Shown here: positions 1 to 6,397 of the stretch, piece by piece
Layout: each line of letters begins with the position of its first letter
Numbering within the stretch: the stretch's first letter is position 1
Source of the DNA: Thiobacillus sp.
GTDB lineage: Bacteria; Pseudomonadota; Gammaproteobacteria; Burkholderiales; Thiobacillaceae
NCBI GenBank assembly: GCA_024710445.1
Contig: JANJUT010000285.1
Coordinates: 1 to 8,702 of the forward strand
DNA: 8,702 bases
Direction of reading: 5' to 3'
Position numbers and translations under genes: made by a program
The notes under the pieces: model-generated
What the model saw: the letters and a program-made list of their open reading frames with translations, nothing else
The model's database searches: none
What the model was told of the DNA's origin: nothing

Positions 1-1383
1 GTCGCCTCTGCCGCCAAGCCAGCCCAGGCCGCACAACCGGACGCGGCATTCCCTCTGGCCATCGAGCGCCTGCGCATCGTCGGGGCGAATATGGAATTCG
101 CCGATCTATCGCTGACACCGCAGTTCGGCACGCGCATGCACGACCTTGGCGGCGGCGTCACCGGCCTCTCGACCGACCCGGCGACCACGGCGCAGGTCGA
201 GCTCGACGGCAAGGTGGACGACTACGGATCGGCACGCGTGCGTGGCACGATCCAGCCGTTCCGGGCGACCGACTTCACTGATCTCACGCTGGCTTTCCGC
301 AATCTGGAGATGACGCGGCTGACGCCGTATTCGGGCAAATTCGCTGGCCGCAGGATCGATTCCGGCAAGCTCTCGGTCGATCTCGAATACAAGATCAAGC
401 AACGCCAACTGGCGGGCGAGAACAAGTTCGTGATCAACAAGCTCAAGCTGGGGGAACGGGTCGACAGTCCGGATGCGATGAAGCTGCCGCTTGATCTGGC
501 CATTGCCCTGCTGGAAGACAGCAACGGCATCATCGATCTCGATCTGCCGATTTCGGGCAGCCTAGACGACCCGAAATTCAGCTACGGAAAAATTGTCTGG
601 AAAGCGATCGTCAACGTGCTGACCAAGCTGGTGACCGCGCCTTTTCGCGTGCTCGGCAAGCTTCTGGGTGTCAGTGCCGAGAAGATGGAAAACGTCGCCT
701 TCGATCCGGGCAGCAGCGCACTGCTGCCACCCGATCAGGAAAAACTGAAAACCCTGGCCGAAGCCATGGCCAAGCGTCCGGTGCTGACGCTCACGCTTGA
801 GCCGGGCTACGATCCGGAATCGGACAGGCGAGCCCTGCAGGAGCAGGCCATGCGTCGGGAAATGGCGGCCGGTATCGGGATCAAGCTTGCCCCGGATGAA
901 GCGCCGGGCCCTGTCGATGTCAACGTCTACAAGGTTCAGACCTGGCTGGAAGACCGCTATGCAGAACGTATCGGCAAGGAGGAATACAAGAAGTTGCGCG
1001 CCAGCTTCAAGGAAAAGCAGGAAGGCGGTGCAAACCCGATCACGGACAGCGTGCTGATCGAGCGGCTCGGCCGCAGCTTCAAGACACGCGACACCGGCCC
1101 GGTATCCGCTTTCCATACCGAACTGCTGGAGCAGCTCACGCAAAAAACAGCCATCGACGACTCGTCGCTCATCAAACTGGCGCAGGCGCGCGGGCAGGCG
1201 ATGCAGAAAGACCTGATCAAGCATGGCCTGGACAGCGGACGCGTCAGCGTAGCTGCACCTGTCAAACAGCAAGCCAAGGACAGGCAGGTCGGCAGCAAGA
1301 TGAGCCTGGGTGTGGGGAAGGCAGGGAGGGCCGCACCGATGGAAGCCCCTCCAACTCCAGTTCCAGCCCAAGCCACGCCGTGA
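1..1383 (+). CDS. DUF748 (AsmA-like) domain protein, C-terminal part, 5' end off window
   Basis: The reading frame is open from base 1 (VASAAKPAQ...), so the ATG at base 91 is internal and the true start lies upstream. About 460 codons are visible. The signature region of DUF748 is clear: an NLEMTRLTPYSGKFAG segment, then at bases 508-579 a stretch that includes GIIDLDLPISGSLDDP, then an amphipathic APFRVLGKLLG segment. A later part (NVAFDPGSSALLPPDQEKL) resembles the usual C-terminal region of the family, where a 'large value from the start' segment precedes a helix. The tail after about base 1260 is basic, then Pro/Ala-rich, and probably disordered. DUF748 proteins are large, AsmA-related, N-terminally anchored envelope proteins; a role in lipid or outer-membrane homeostasis is inferred from AsmA relatives and not shown here. 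The metalloprotease gene follows after 64 bases on the same strand and may be co-transcribed. Confidence 0.88.
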   Translation, partial: VASAAKPAQAAQPDAAFPLAIERLRIVGANMEFADLSLTPQFGTRMHDLGGGVTGLSTDPATTAQVELDGKVDDYGSARVRGTIQPFRATDFTDLTLAFRNLEMTRLTPYSGKFAGRRIDSGKLSVDLEYKIKQRQLAGENKFVINKLKLGERVDSPDAMKLPLDLAIALLEDSNGIIDLDLPISGSLDDPKFSYGKIVWKAIVNVLTKLVTAPFRVLGKLLGVSAEKMENVAFDPGSSALLPPDQEKLKTLAEAMAKRPVLTLTLEPGYDPESDRRALQEQAMRREMAAGIGIKLAPDEAPGPVDVNVYKVQTWLEDRYAERIGKEEYKKLRASFKEKQEGGANPITDSVLIERLGRSFKTRDTGPVSAFHTELLEQLTQKTAIDDSSLIKLAQARGQAMQKDLIKHGLDSGRVSVAAPVKQQAKDRQVGSKMSLGVGKAGRAAPMEAPPTPVPAQATP

Positions 1384-1447
1384 CGCGGACTCAAGCGGGA
1401 GACAGCTTGGCCGATAAGGGTGGGTCCCTCATCCAGCATTTTCCACC

Positions 1448-2248
1448 ATGACCTTTCGTCGACTCCGCATCCTCATTCTGCTCGGTGTTCTGGCCGCAGC
1501 TTTGGGCCTGACCTGGCTCGAGCAGTACATGGCGCGCGGCTGGCGAGCGCCACTGGATGTGAAAGTGGTCCCGATCAATGGCGACGGATCAGCACAGGCG
1601 AGCGAGGCCATACGTGCGTTGAAGGTAGAAGACTTTTCCGACATCAATGCTTTTGTCGAGCGTGAGACTGCCCGCTTTGGCGTGAAGCAATCGCCTGCCA
1701 TCAATCTCACCCTGTTGCCCGAGTTGCGCAGAGTGCCGCCGGCCCCGCCACGCGATGGCAGCGTGCTGAAAACCATATTCTGGAGTTTGCAGCTGCGCTG
1801 GTGGGTGTATCAGCAGTCGGGTCAACTGCTGCCGGAGCTGGGTACGGTCAAGTTGTTTGTGCTGTATCACGCGCCTGAGGACGGCGTGGCGCTGGCTCAT
1901 TCACTGGGATTGCAAAAAGGGTTGATCGGCGTGGTCCATGCCTTTGCCGATCCCAGGCAGGCGAGCCAGAACAATATCGTGATTGCGCATGAGTTTTTGC
2001 ACACGCTTGGCGCAACGGACAAATACGATGCCGAGGGCAATCCGGTGTATCCGCAAGGCTATGCCGACCCCGAGTGGCCGCAATCCACGCCGCGTCACGA
2101 GGCGGAAATCATGGCAGGCCGGTATCTGGCGGCGAACGGCAAGAAGGTGATGCCACCGAGCCTGGAACGGTGCGTGATCGGCGCGCAGACAGCGCACGAG
2201 ATCAATCTGGATGAAGGCTTCAAGCGGCGGTTTGGTTCGACCGACTAA
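1448..2248 (+). CDS. Membrane-anchored putative zinc metalloprotease (HExxHxxGxxD)
   Basis: A 266-residue protein I cannot assign to a named family. It starts with a short basic N-terminus (MTFRRLR) and one hydrophobic segment at about residues 8-24, which fits a signal anchor with the rest in the periplasm. The key feature is HEFLHTLGATD at residues 181-191. This matches a metzincin-like zinc site HExxHxxGxxD, with His181, His185 and Asp191 as likely ligands and Glu182 as the catalytic base. EIMAG at 220-224 places Met222 where a Met-turn would be expected. Two tryptophans (W-W) lie in a hydrophobic stretch at about residues 113-120. No Shine-Dalgarno sequence is visible before the ATG at 1448, but no better in-frame start lies nearby. 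The gene follows the DUF748 gene, so an envelope role is plausible. Its TAA overlaps the stop of the convergent EI24 gene by four bases. Protease activity is inferred from the motif only. Confidence 0.85.
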   Translation: MTFRRLRILILLGVLAAALGLTWLEQYMARGWRAPLDVKVVPINGDGSAQASEAIRALKVEDFSDINAFVERETARFGVKQSPAINLTLLPELRRVPPAPPRDGSVLKTIFWSLQLRWWVYQQSGQLLPELGTVKLFVLYHAPEDGVALAHSLGLQKGLIGVVHAFADPRQASQNNIVIAHEFLHTLGATDKYDAEGNPVYPQGYADPEWPQSTPRHEAEIMAGRYLAANGKKVMPPSLERCVIGAQTAHEINLDEGFKRRFGSTD

Positions 2249-2954
2249 ACGCCACGTTGCTGGTTCAGCCGTGCCAGGCCGTAATGGATGAATGCCAGTG
2301 CTGCGAACACCGGTCCAAGCAGATTGAGCACGGGAACAAACTGCACCAGTCCGGTCAGCAAGCCCAGCCCCCACCAGCCGCCGCGTTCGTTCTTGAATAA
2401 CGCTGCCATTTCGTCGGCGGTGGCGTGCTCGGCAATGGCGTCGTAGCGAAACAGGCGCTGGTTCAGGTAGGCCGCCGCGACGAAGGGGATGACCACGCCG
2501 ATGCCGATCAGCCACAGCGGCAGCGTCACCACCCACAGGGTGATGAACACGACGATCGCGATGACCGCATTCCATATGCTGCCGACGAAGCTGCCGCCGT
2601 TTTCGCGCACGAGTTGCGGATAGTCGCGCTCGGCCACCGCGCGTATCAATGCGGGCATGCCAAACAATGCGGTGAGGACGAGCGCGGTCAGCATTACCAG
2701 CGGCACGAACAGCATCAGGTGCAGCAGCGCCTGGATGCCATTGGCGATCCACACCGGCTCAATTTCCGCCAGCCAGACCAGGATGCCGATTTGATCAAGC
2801 CCCTGTTCTATCCAGCCGGAGAAGGTGCTCCAGAAGGTGATCCCCAGCGCCAGCCACAGCAACATGGAAACCAGCATCGGCCAGACCACCACCCACAGCA
2901 CGCGCAGGCTGAACAGGTCGCGCAGGCCGCGCGCCATCGAATCGAGTATGGGGG

Positions 2955-2958
<4 letters not shown>
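2245..2958 (-). CDS. EI24 / CysZ-type multi-pass inner-membrane protein
   Basis: A 237-residue hydrophobic protein with membrane segments at about residues 18-43, 71-104, 128-164 and 198-226. The sequence YLNQRLFRYDAIAEHA at residues 164-179 is typical of the EI24 family, which includes the CysZ sulfate permease. Whether this one moves sulfate or any anion cannot be told from sequence; many EI24 proteins in bacteria have no assigned substrate. The start at 2958 is well supported because its ATG overlaps the TGA of mog (ATGA, 2955-2958), the classic sign of translational coupling. The same frame stays open upstream as far as 3621, but that part only shadows mog. The stop codon overlaps the stop of the opposite-strand metalloprotease gene. 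Confidence 0.87.
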
Positions 2959-3509
<551 letters not shown>

Positions 3510-3526
3510 ATAGTCGGAAAAGAGGG

Positions 3527-3554
3527 TTGCATGAAAGCCTGAATTTATCAGAAT
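3527..3554 (+). promoter_or_regulatory. Weak candidate promoter for the thioredoxin-like gene
   Basis: In the 74-base divergent gap between mog and the thioredoxin-like gene, TTGCAT (3527-3532) and CAGAAT (3549-3554) are spaced by 16 bases. They match the sigma-70 boxes at 3 of 6 and 4 of 6 positions. Transcription would begin around 3561, just before the Shine-Dalgarno sequence. The match is poor and could be chance; the main argument is that a promoter has to lie somewhere in this gap. Confidence 0.2.
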
Positions 3555-3570
3555 GGGGAATCCATGCCAG

Positions 3571-3576
3571 AAGGAG
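3571..3576 (+). promoter_or_regulatory. Ribosome binding site that fixes the thioredoxin-like start
   Basis: AAGGAG lies seven bases before the ATG at 3584. It is one of the clearest Shine-Dalgarno sequences in the window and favours 3584 over the upstream in-frame start at 3503. That start would add 27 residues ahead of the signal peptide and overlap the start of mog. Confidence 0.8.
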
Positions 3577-3583
3577 CGTTGAG

Positions 3584-4075
3584 ATGAGGCTGTTCAGATG
3601 GTTGTTGGCGGCAAGTTGCATGTGGGCGACAGCGACGCTGGCCGACCCGCCGCGAGGCTATCCCTTTGTCGGCTTCGATGCCGGGCTCAAGGCGGCGCGC
3701 GCAAGCAACAAGCCGATTTTTCTCTACTTTGGCCGTTATGGCTGTGCGTGGTGCGAGCTCACCAACAAGAAAACGTTTTCCAATGCGTCGCTGAAGAAGC
3801 TGTACCTGGACAACTACGAGTTGGTGTATGTCGATGCCGAATCGGGAAAGCGTTTGACGCTGCCAAGCGGCGAGCGCATCACCGAGGCCGAACTCGGGGT
3901 TCGTCTGCAGGCATTCGCCACGCCGCTGTTCGTGTACCTGACCCCCCAGGGTGACAAGATCATGCGGATCCCCGGTTTCAAGACGGTGCAGGATTTTCGC
4001 GATTACGACCGTTATGTGCGCGGCGGGCATTACCAGCAGAAAACCCTGCTTGAATTTCTGGGGGGCAAGTCGTGA
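3584..4075 (+). CDS. Secreted thioredoxin-fold protein with CAWC active site
   Basis: A 163-residue protein with an N-terminal signal peptide: a basic MRLFR, a hydrophobic core to about residue 19, and probable cleavage after Ala20 (TLA-DPP). The mature part has a thioredoxin-like fold: KPIFLYFGRYGCAWC leads into a CxxC redox site at Cys54-Cys57, and TP at 113-114 (FATPLFVYL) supplies the expected cis-proline. These two are the only cysteines in the mature chain. The spacing and the missing classical WCGPC place it among the thioredoxin_7/SoxW-like or DUF255-like periplasmic proteins rather than cytoplasmic thioredoxin. It may act as a thiol reductase or isomerase in the periplasm; the substrate is unknown. 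Its TGA overlaps the GTG start of the beta-propeller gene (GTGA, 4072-4075), so the two are probably made together. The start is fixed by AAGGAG at 3571. Confidence 0.9.
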   Translation: MRLFRWLLAASCMWATATLADPPRGYPFVGFDAGLKAARASNKPIFLYFGRYGCAWCELTNKKTFSNASLKKLYLDNYELVYVDAESGKRLTLPSGERITEAELGVRLQAFATPLFVYLTPQGDKIMRIPGFKTVQDFRDYDRYVRGGHYQQKTLLEFLGGKS

Positions 4076-5250
4076 GGTCGATGACCTGGCTGCTGATGGT
4101 GCTGGCGTGGCCGGTGCAGGCTGCGTGGACATGGAGCGAGGCGCTGACTGTCAATTCGGTTCAGGGTGCGGCCGTGTTTCCGCATCTGGAATCGGCCAAT
4201 CGTCAGGGCGTGGCGGTGTCGGACGACACCGTGGGCGTGGCATGGGAAGACAATCGTGACGGTGGCCCGCAGTGCTATCTGTCGACCAAATCTGCAGGTA
4301 CCACCACCTTTGCGCCGGAAATTCGATTGAGTCAATCCGAGTGTTACGAACCGGTAGTGGTGGCACTGGGCGGAGGACGCTTTGTGGTGGCATGGGAGGA
4401 AGCCGGTCAGGTGCATGCCCGGGTGCTGCCAGACGGTGCAGTGATCCGGTTGAGTCAGGCCGAGTCCGCACAGGTCACGCTGGCCACAGGCGCAGGCAAG
4501 CTCTATGCAGCATGGGCCGAAAGGGCGGGGAAGTTTCATCGGATTGTTGTCGCGCAACTGGCGCTGACAGAGGATGGACTGAGTGTCCGTTTTGCGCAGC
4601 CGGTGGAGGCCCGGGTGCCAAAGGACGGACAGAGTTGGCCGGCATTGGCCGTGGCAGGAGATGGCAGCGTGACCGTGGCCTGGGAAGACCGCCGCGCCCG
4701 CCATACCGTACCGATGGTGAGCCACAGCCGCGATGGCCGCCGCTTTACGATGCCTGTTCGCCTGAGCGATAAAAAGAGTGAAAGCGTGGAAGGCCTGGGC
4801 GCAGGCAGTGGCGCGATGCGAACGACCCTGAGCGCGTGGGGCAAACAGGGCGTGGCGGCAGCATGGCTCGACAAGCGCGATTTTCTCGCTGGCTATGATG
4901 TCTATGCGGCGCTGGATGGAGGAAAGCGCCGTTTTGGCCGCAACCTCGTGGTGCAGGACAGCTTTGGCGACAGCATGACGCAGTGGCATGCGCAGATTGT
5001 TGGCGATCGTCAGGGCCGGTTGCTGGCCGTGTGGGACGATGCGCGCGACGGCTCACCGGATGTCTGGCTGGCGGACTGGAATGGCAAGGCGTTTGGCGAC
5101 AACGAAGGGGTGCCGGCGGCTTCCGGTCCGGGCGCACAGTCAGATCCGGTGGCAACGCTGGATGCCGCAGGGCGATTGCATCTGGTGTGGCTGGATCGCG
5201 ATGAGGCGACCGGTACGCGCATCCGCTACGCGCGCGCCGTGCGGAAATAA
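4072..5250 (+). CDS. Secreted beta-propeller-like (BNR/sialidase-fold) protein, function unknown
   Basis: A 392-residue protein starting at GTG 4072, or possibly at ATG 4081, which would remove three residues. A signal peptide ends near PVQAA (residue 18). The mature part is built from seven similar units, each centred on hydrophobic-A/V-W-[E/L/D/A]-[D/E]: Trp58, 108, 148, 204, 265, 321 and 373, spaced 40-61 residues apart. Several continue as D-x-R-D-G and then a strand and a D-G-x-x-F turn (EDNRDGG, EDRRARH, DDARDGS, SRDGRRF), as in BNR/Asp-box propeller blades. This fits a six- or seven-bladed propeller. The arginine triad and tyrosine of true sialidases cannot be assigned by eye, so enzyme activity is doubtful and a binding or scaffold role is as likely. 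The only mature cysteines are Cys68 and Cys91. It is translationally coupled to the thioredoxin-fold gene before it. Confidence 0.85.
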   Translation: MRSMTWLLMVLAWPVQAAWTWSEALTVNSVQGAAVFPHLESANRQGVAVSDDTVGVAWEDNRDGGPQCYLSTKSAGTTTFAPEIRLSQSECYEPVVVALGGGRFVVAWEEAGQVHARVLPDGAVIRLSQAESAQVTLATGAGKLYAAWAERAGKFHRIVVAQLALTEDGLSVRFAQPVEARVPKDGQSWPALAVAGDGSVTVAWEDRRARHTVPMVSHSRDGRRFTMPVRLSDKKSESVEGLGAGSGAMRTTLSAWGKQGVAAAWLDKRDFLAGYDVYAALDGGKRRFGRNLVVQDSFGDSMTQWHAQIVGDRQGRLLAVWDDARDGSPDVWLADWNGKAFGDNEGVPAASGPGAQSDPVATLDAAGRLHLVWLDRDEATGTRIRYARAVRK

Positions 5251-5359
5251 AAAATCTTTTCATCCGCGAAGGACGCGAAGTCGCACGAAGAAAATCCGGA
5301 TCAGTTCTTCTTTATTTTCACTTCGTGTCTCTTCGCGTCCTTCGCGGATAAGGGATTTT
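5251..5359. repeat. Long imperfect inverted repeat filling the intergenic gap
   Basis: Two perfect 19-base arms, ATCCGCGAAGGACGCGAAG at 5262-5280 and its reverse complement at 5331-5349, form the core. Pairing continues inward after a three-base internal loop (5284-5290 with 5321-5327, then 5291-5295 with 5314-5318 past a two-base bulge). It also continues outward past one bulged base (5251-5260 with 5350-5359, including G-U pairs). About 41 base pairs can form around an 18-base loop. The arms contain GCGAAG-type submotifs related to the CTTCG(T/C)GTC-CTTCGCGG sequences that I recall as scattered between genes in many proteobacteria. It may therefore be a copy of a dispersed repeat; only one copy is seen here. 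Confidence 0.85.
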
Positions 5360-5363
5360 CTTT
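5251..5363. terminator. Probable bidirectional terminator between propeller gene and corA
   Basis: The inverted repeat lies between two convergent genes: the TAA of the propeller gene ends at 5250 and the TAA of corA is at 5362-5364. The stem is GC-rich in its core and flanked by T-rich tracts in both directions: ATTTTCTTT on the plus strand after the right arm, and GATTTTTTATTT on the minus strand after the left arm. This suits intrinsic termination of both transcripts. The stem is longer than a typical terminator, so it could also act by protecting 3' ends. The call is based on structure only. Confidence 0.7.
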
Positions 5364-6351
5364 AAATCCAGCCGCGCCGTTTGAGGCGGCGGTACAACAC
5401 CAGCATTCCCACACCGGTCAGCAGCAACAGGCTGTGGTAGGCCCACGGCCATTTCAGTTCGGGCATGTCCACGAAGTTCATGCCGTACAGGCTGAATACC
5501 ACGGTCGGCAAGGCCAGCAGGGCTCCCCATCCGGCCAGTTTCTGCACTGATTCATTCTGCTTGATCGACAGGGTGGCCAGGTGGAACTGCATCGCGTCCG
5601 AGGTCGAGATGCGCAACCGGTCGAGGGCAGCCGAGACGCGCAAAGTGTGGTCGTGAATGTCGCGGTAATACGCCTTGAGTTCCTTGATGGACAAAGCCGG
5701 ATGCAGGCGAATCAGGTTCTGCGAGATTTCCTGCATTGGCTCGGCGATGTCGCGTAGTGCAGTCAAATCCCGCTTCATGGCGTAGAGCTGCTTGAGCATG
5801 TCGCGCTCGGGTTTCGGTCCGCCGATCATCAGATTTTCCAGCGACTGGAATCGGTCCTGCATGCCTTCTATTACCGGCCTGAACTGATCGACGATGAGAT
5901 CAAGCAGCAAATACAGTGCATAAGGCGGGCCGACCTTGATGCCTTCAGGACAACGTTGCAGGCGATCAACCACGCGCTGGTAGCCGCTGCCGCTGCCATG
6001 GCGAATGGCAGCGACGAAATTGCTGCCGACAAACACGTGCGTTTCGCCAAACTCCAAGCGCGCTTCCCACAATTGCGCGGTACGCGTGGCGATGAACACG
6101 TGAGCTTCATATTCTTCGAGCTTGGAGCGCTGGTGGGTGGAAATTGCGTCTTCCAGTGCCAGCGCGTGCAATCCCAGTTCATCGCCAAGGCGCGTGATGG
6201 TCTGGCTGTCGGGGGATTTCAGCTCGATCCAGATGAAGCGGCCGGCCTGGCCGACATGTTCACTGATGTCGTCAAAGGCCAGGGGCTGGACGTTTGCGTC
6301 CTGGAAAAGCAGGCAGTTGATGATGGCTCCTGATAAAGGCTGGAAGATCAA
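5362..6351 (-). CDS. corA: CorA-type Mg2+/Co2+ (Ni2+) channel
   Basis: A 329-residue protein of the CorA metal ion transporter family, which forms pentameric inner-membrane channels carrying Mg2+ and also Co2+ or Ni2+. The family signature GMN is at residues 290-292 (SLYGMNF), at the end of the first membrane helix (about 271-289). It is followed by the MPEL loop and KW found in E. coli CorA, then a second helix (about 306-320) and a basic RRLKRRGWI tail. The N-terminal cytoplasmic domain has the usual IWIELKSPD and LEDAIS-H motifs. The MPEL loop favours CorA over the zinc transporter ZntB. The start is uncertain: the longest frame begins with TTG at 6351 without a Shine-Dalgarno sequence, and no in-frame ATG occurs before the middle of the protein. 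By family comparison the protein should begin near INCLLFQ (6321). It lies 46 bases after the glycosyltransferase gene and may be read from it or from its own promoter. Confidence 0.93.
   Translation of the reverse strand: MIFQPLSGAIINCLLFQDANVQPLAFDDISEHVGQAGRFIWIELKSPDSQTITRLGDELGLHALALEDAISTHQRSKLEEYEAHVFIATRTAQLWEARLEFGETHVFVGSNFVAAIRHGSGSGYQRVVDRLQRCPEGIKVGPPYALYLLLDLIVDQFRPVIEGMQDRFQSLENLMIGGPKPERDMLKQLYAMKRDLTALRDIAEPMQEISQNLIRLHPALSIKELKAYYRDIHDHTLRVSAALDRLRISTSDAMQFHLATLSIKQNESVQKLAGWGALLALPTVVFSLYGMNFVDMPELKWPWAYHSLLLLTGVGMLVLYRRLKRRGWI
6327..6331 (-). promoter_or_regulatory. Shine-Dalgarno-like AGGAG inside the called corA start
   Basis: On the minus strand AGGAG (6331 down to 6327) lies five bases before an ATC codon at 6321-6319, exactly where a CorA protein beginning (M)INCLLF would start. 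No standard start codon is present there; it reads ATC ATC. The site suggests that initiation is at or near 6321, not at the TTG at 6351, which has no such sequence. Confidence 0.45.
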
Positions 6352-6357
6352 TCGCTG

Positions 6358-6386
6358 ATTTTAGACTGGAATGCGGATCGTGTTTC
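6358..6386 (-). promoter_or_regulatory. Weak candidate promoter for corA
   Basis: On the minus strand GAAACA (6386-6381) and TAAAAT (6363-6358) are separated by 17 bases. The -10 box matches TATAAT at 5 of 6 positions; the -35 box matches TTGACA at only 3 of 6. Transcription would start around 6350, essentially at the TTG. This would leave the AGGAG/ATC region at 6331-6319 as the natural initiation site. The evidence is weak and rests mainly on the -10 box. Confidence 0.3.
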
Positions 6387-6397
6387 CGGTTGGTCGG

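Noticed and set aside
562..1371. A 269-codon minus-strand frame opposite the DUF748 gene
   Set aside because: Composition and position fit a shadow of the DUF748 coding frame; no motif and no ribosome binding site were seen.
1384..1447. A possible terminator or promoter between the DUF748 and metalloprotease genes
   Set aside because: I found no stable hairpin with a T tract and no convincing -35/-10 pair in these 64 bases.
3584..3643. A lipoprotein cleavage site at Cys12 of the thioredoxin-like protein
   Set aside because: The residues before Cys12 (AAS) lack the Leu at -3, and the cysteine lies too early in the hydrophobic core. Cleavage near Ala20 is more likely.
5251..5361. Small peptides encoded across the inverted repeat, such as one containing PRRTRRDTK
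   Set aside because: They arise from the repeat itself, have no ribosome binding site and no known relatives that I recognise as real proteins.
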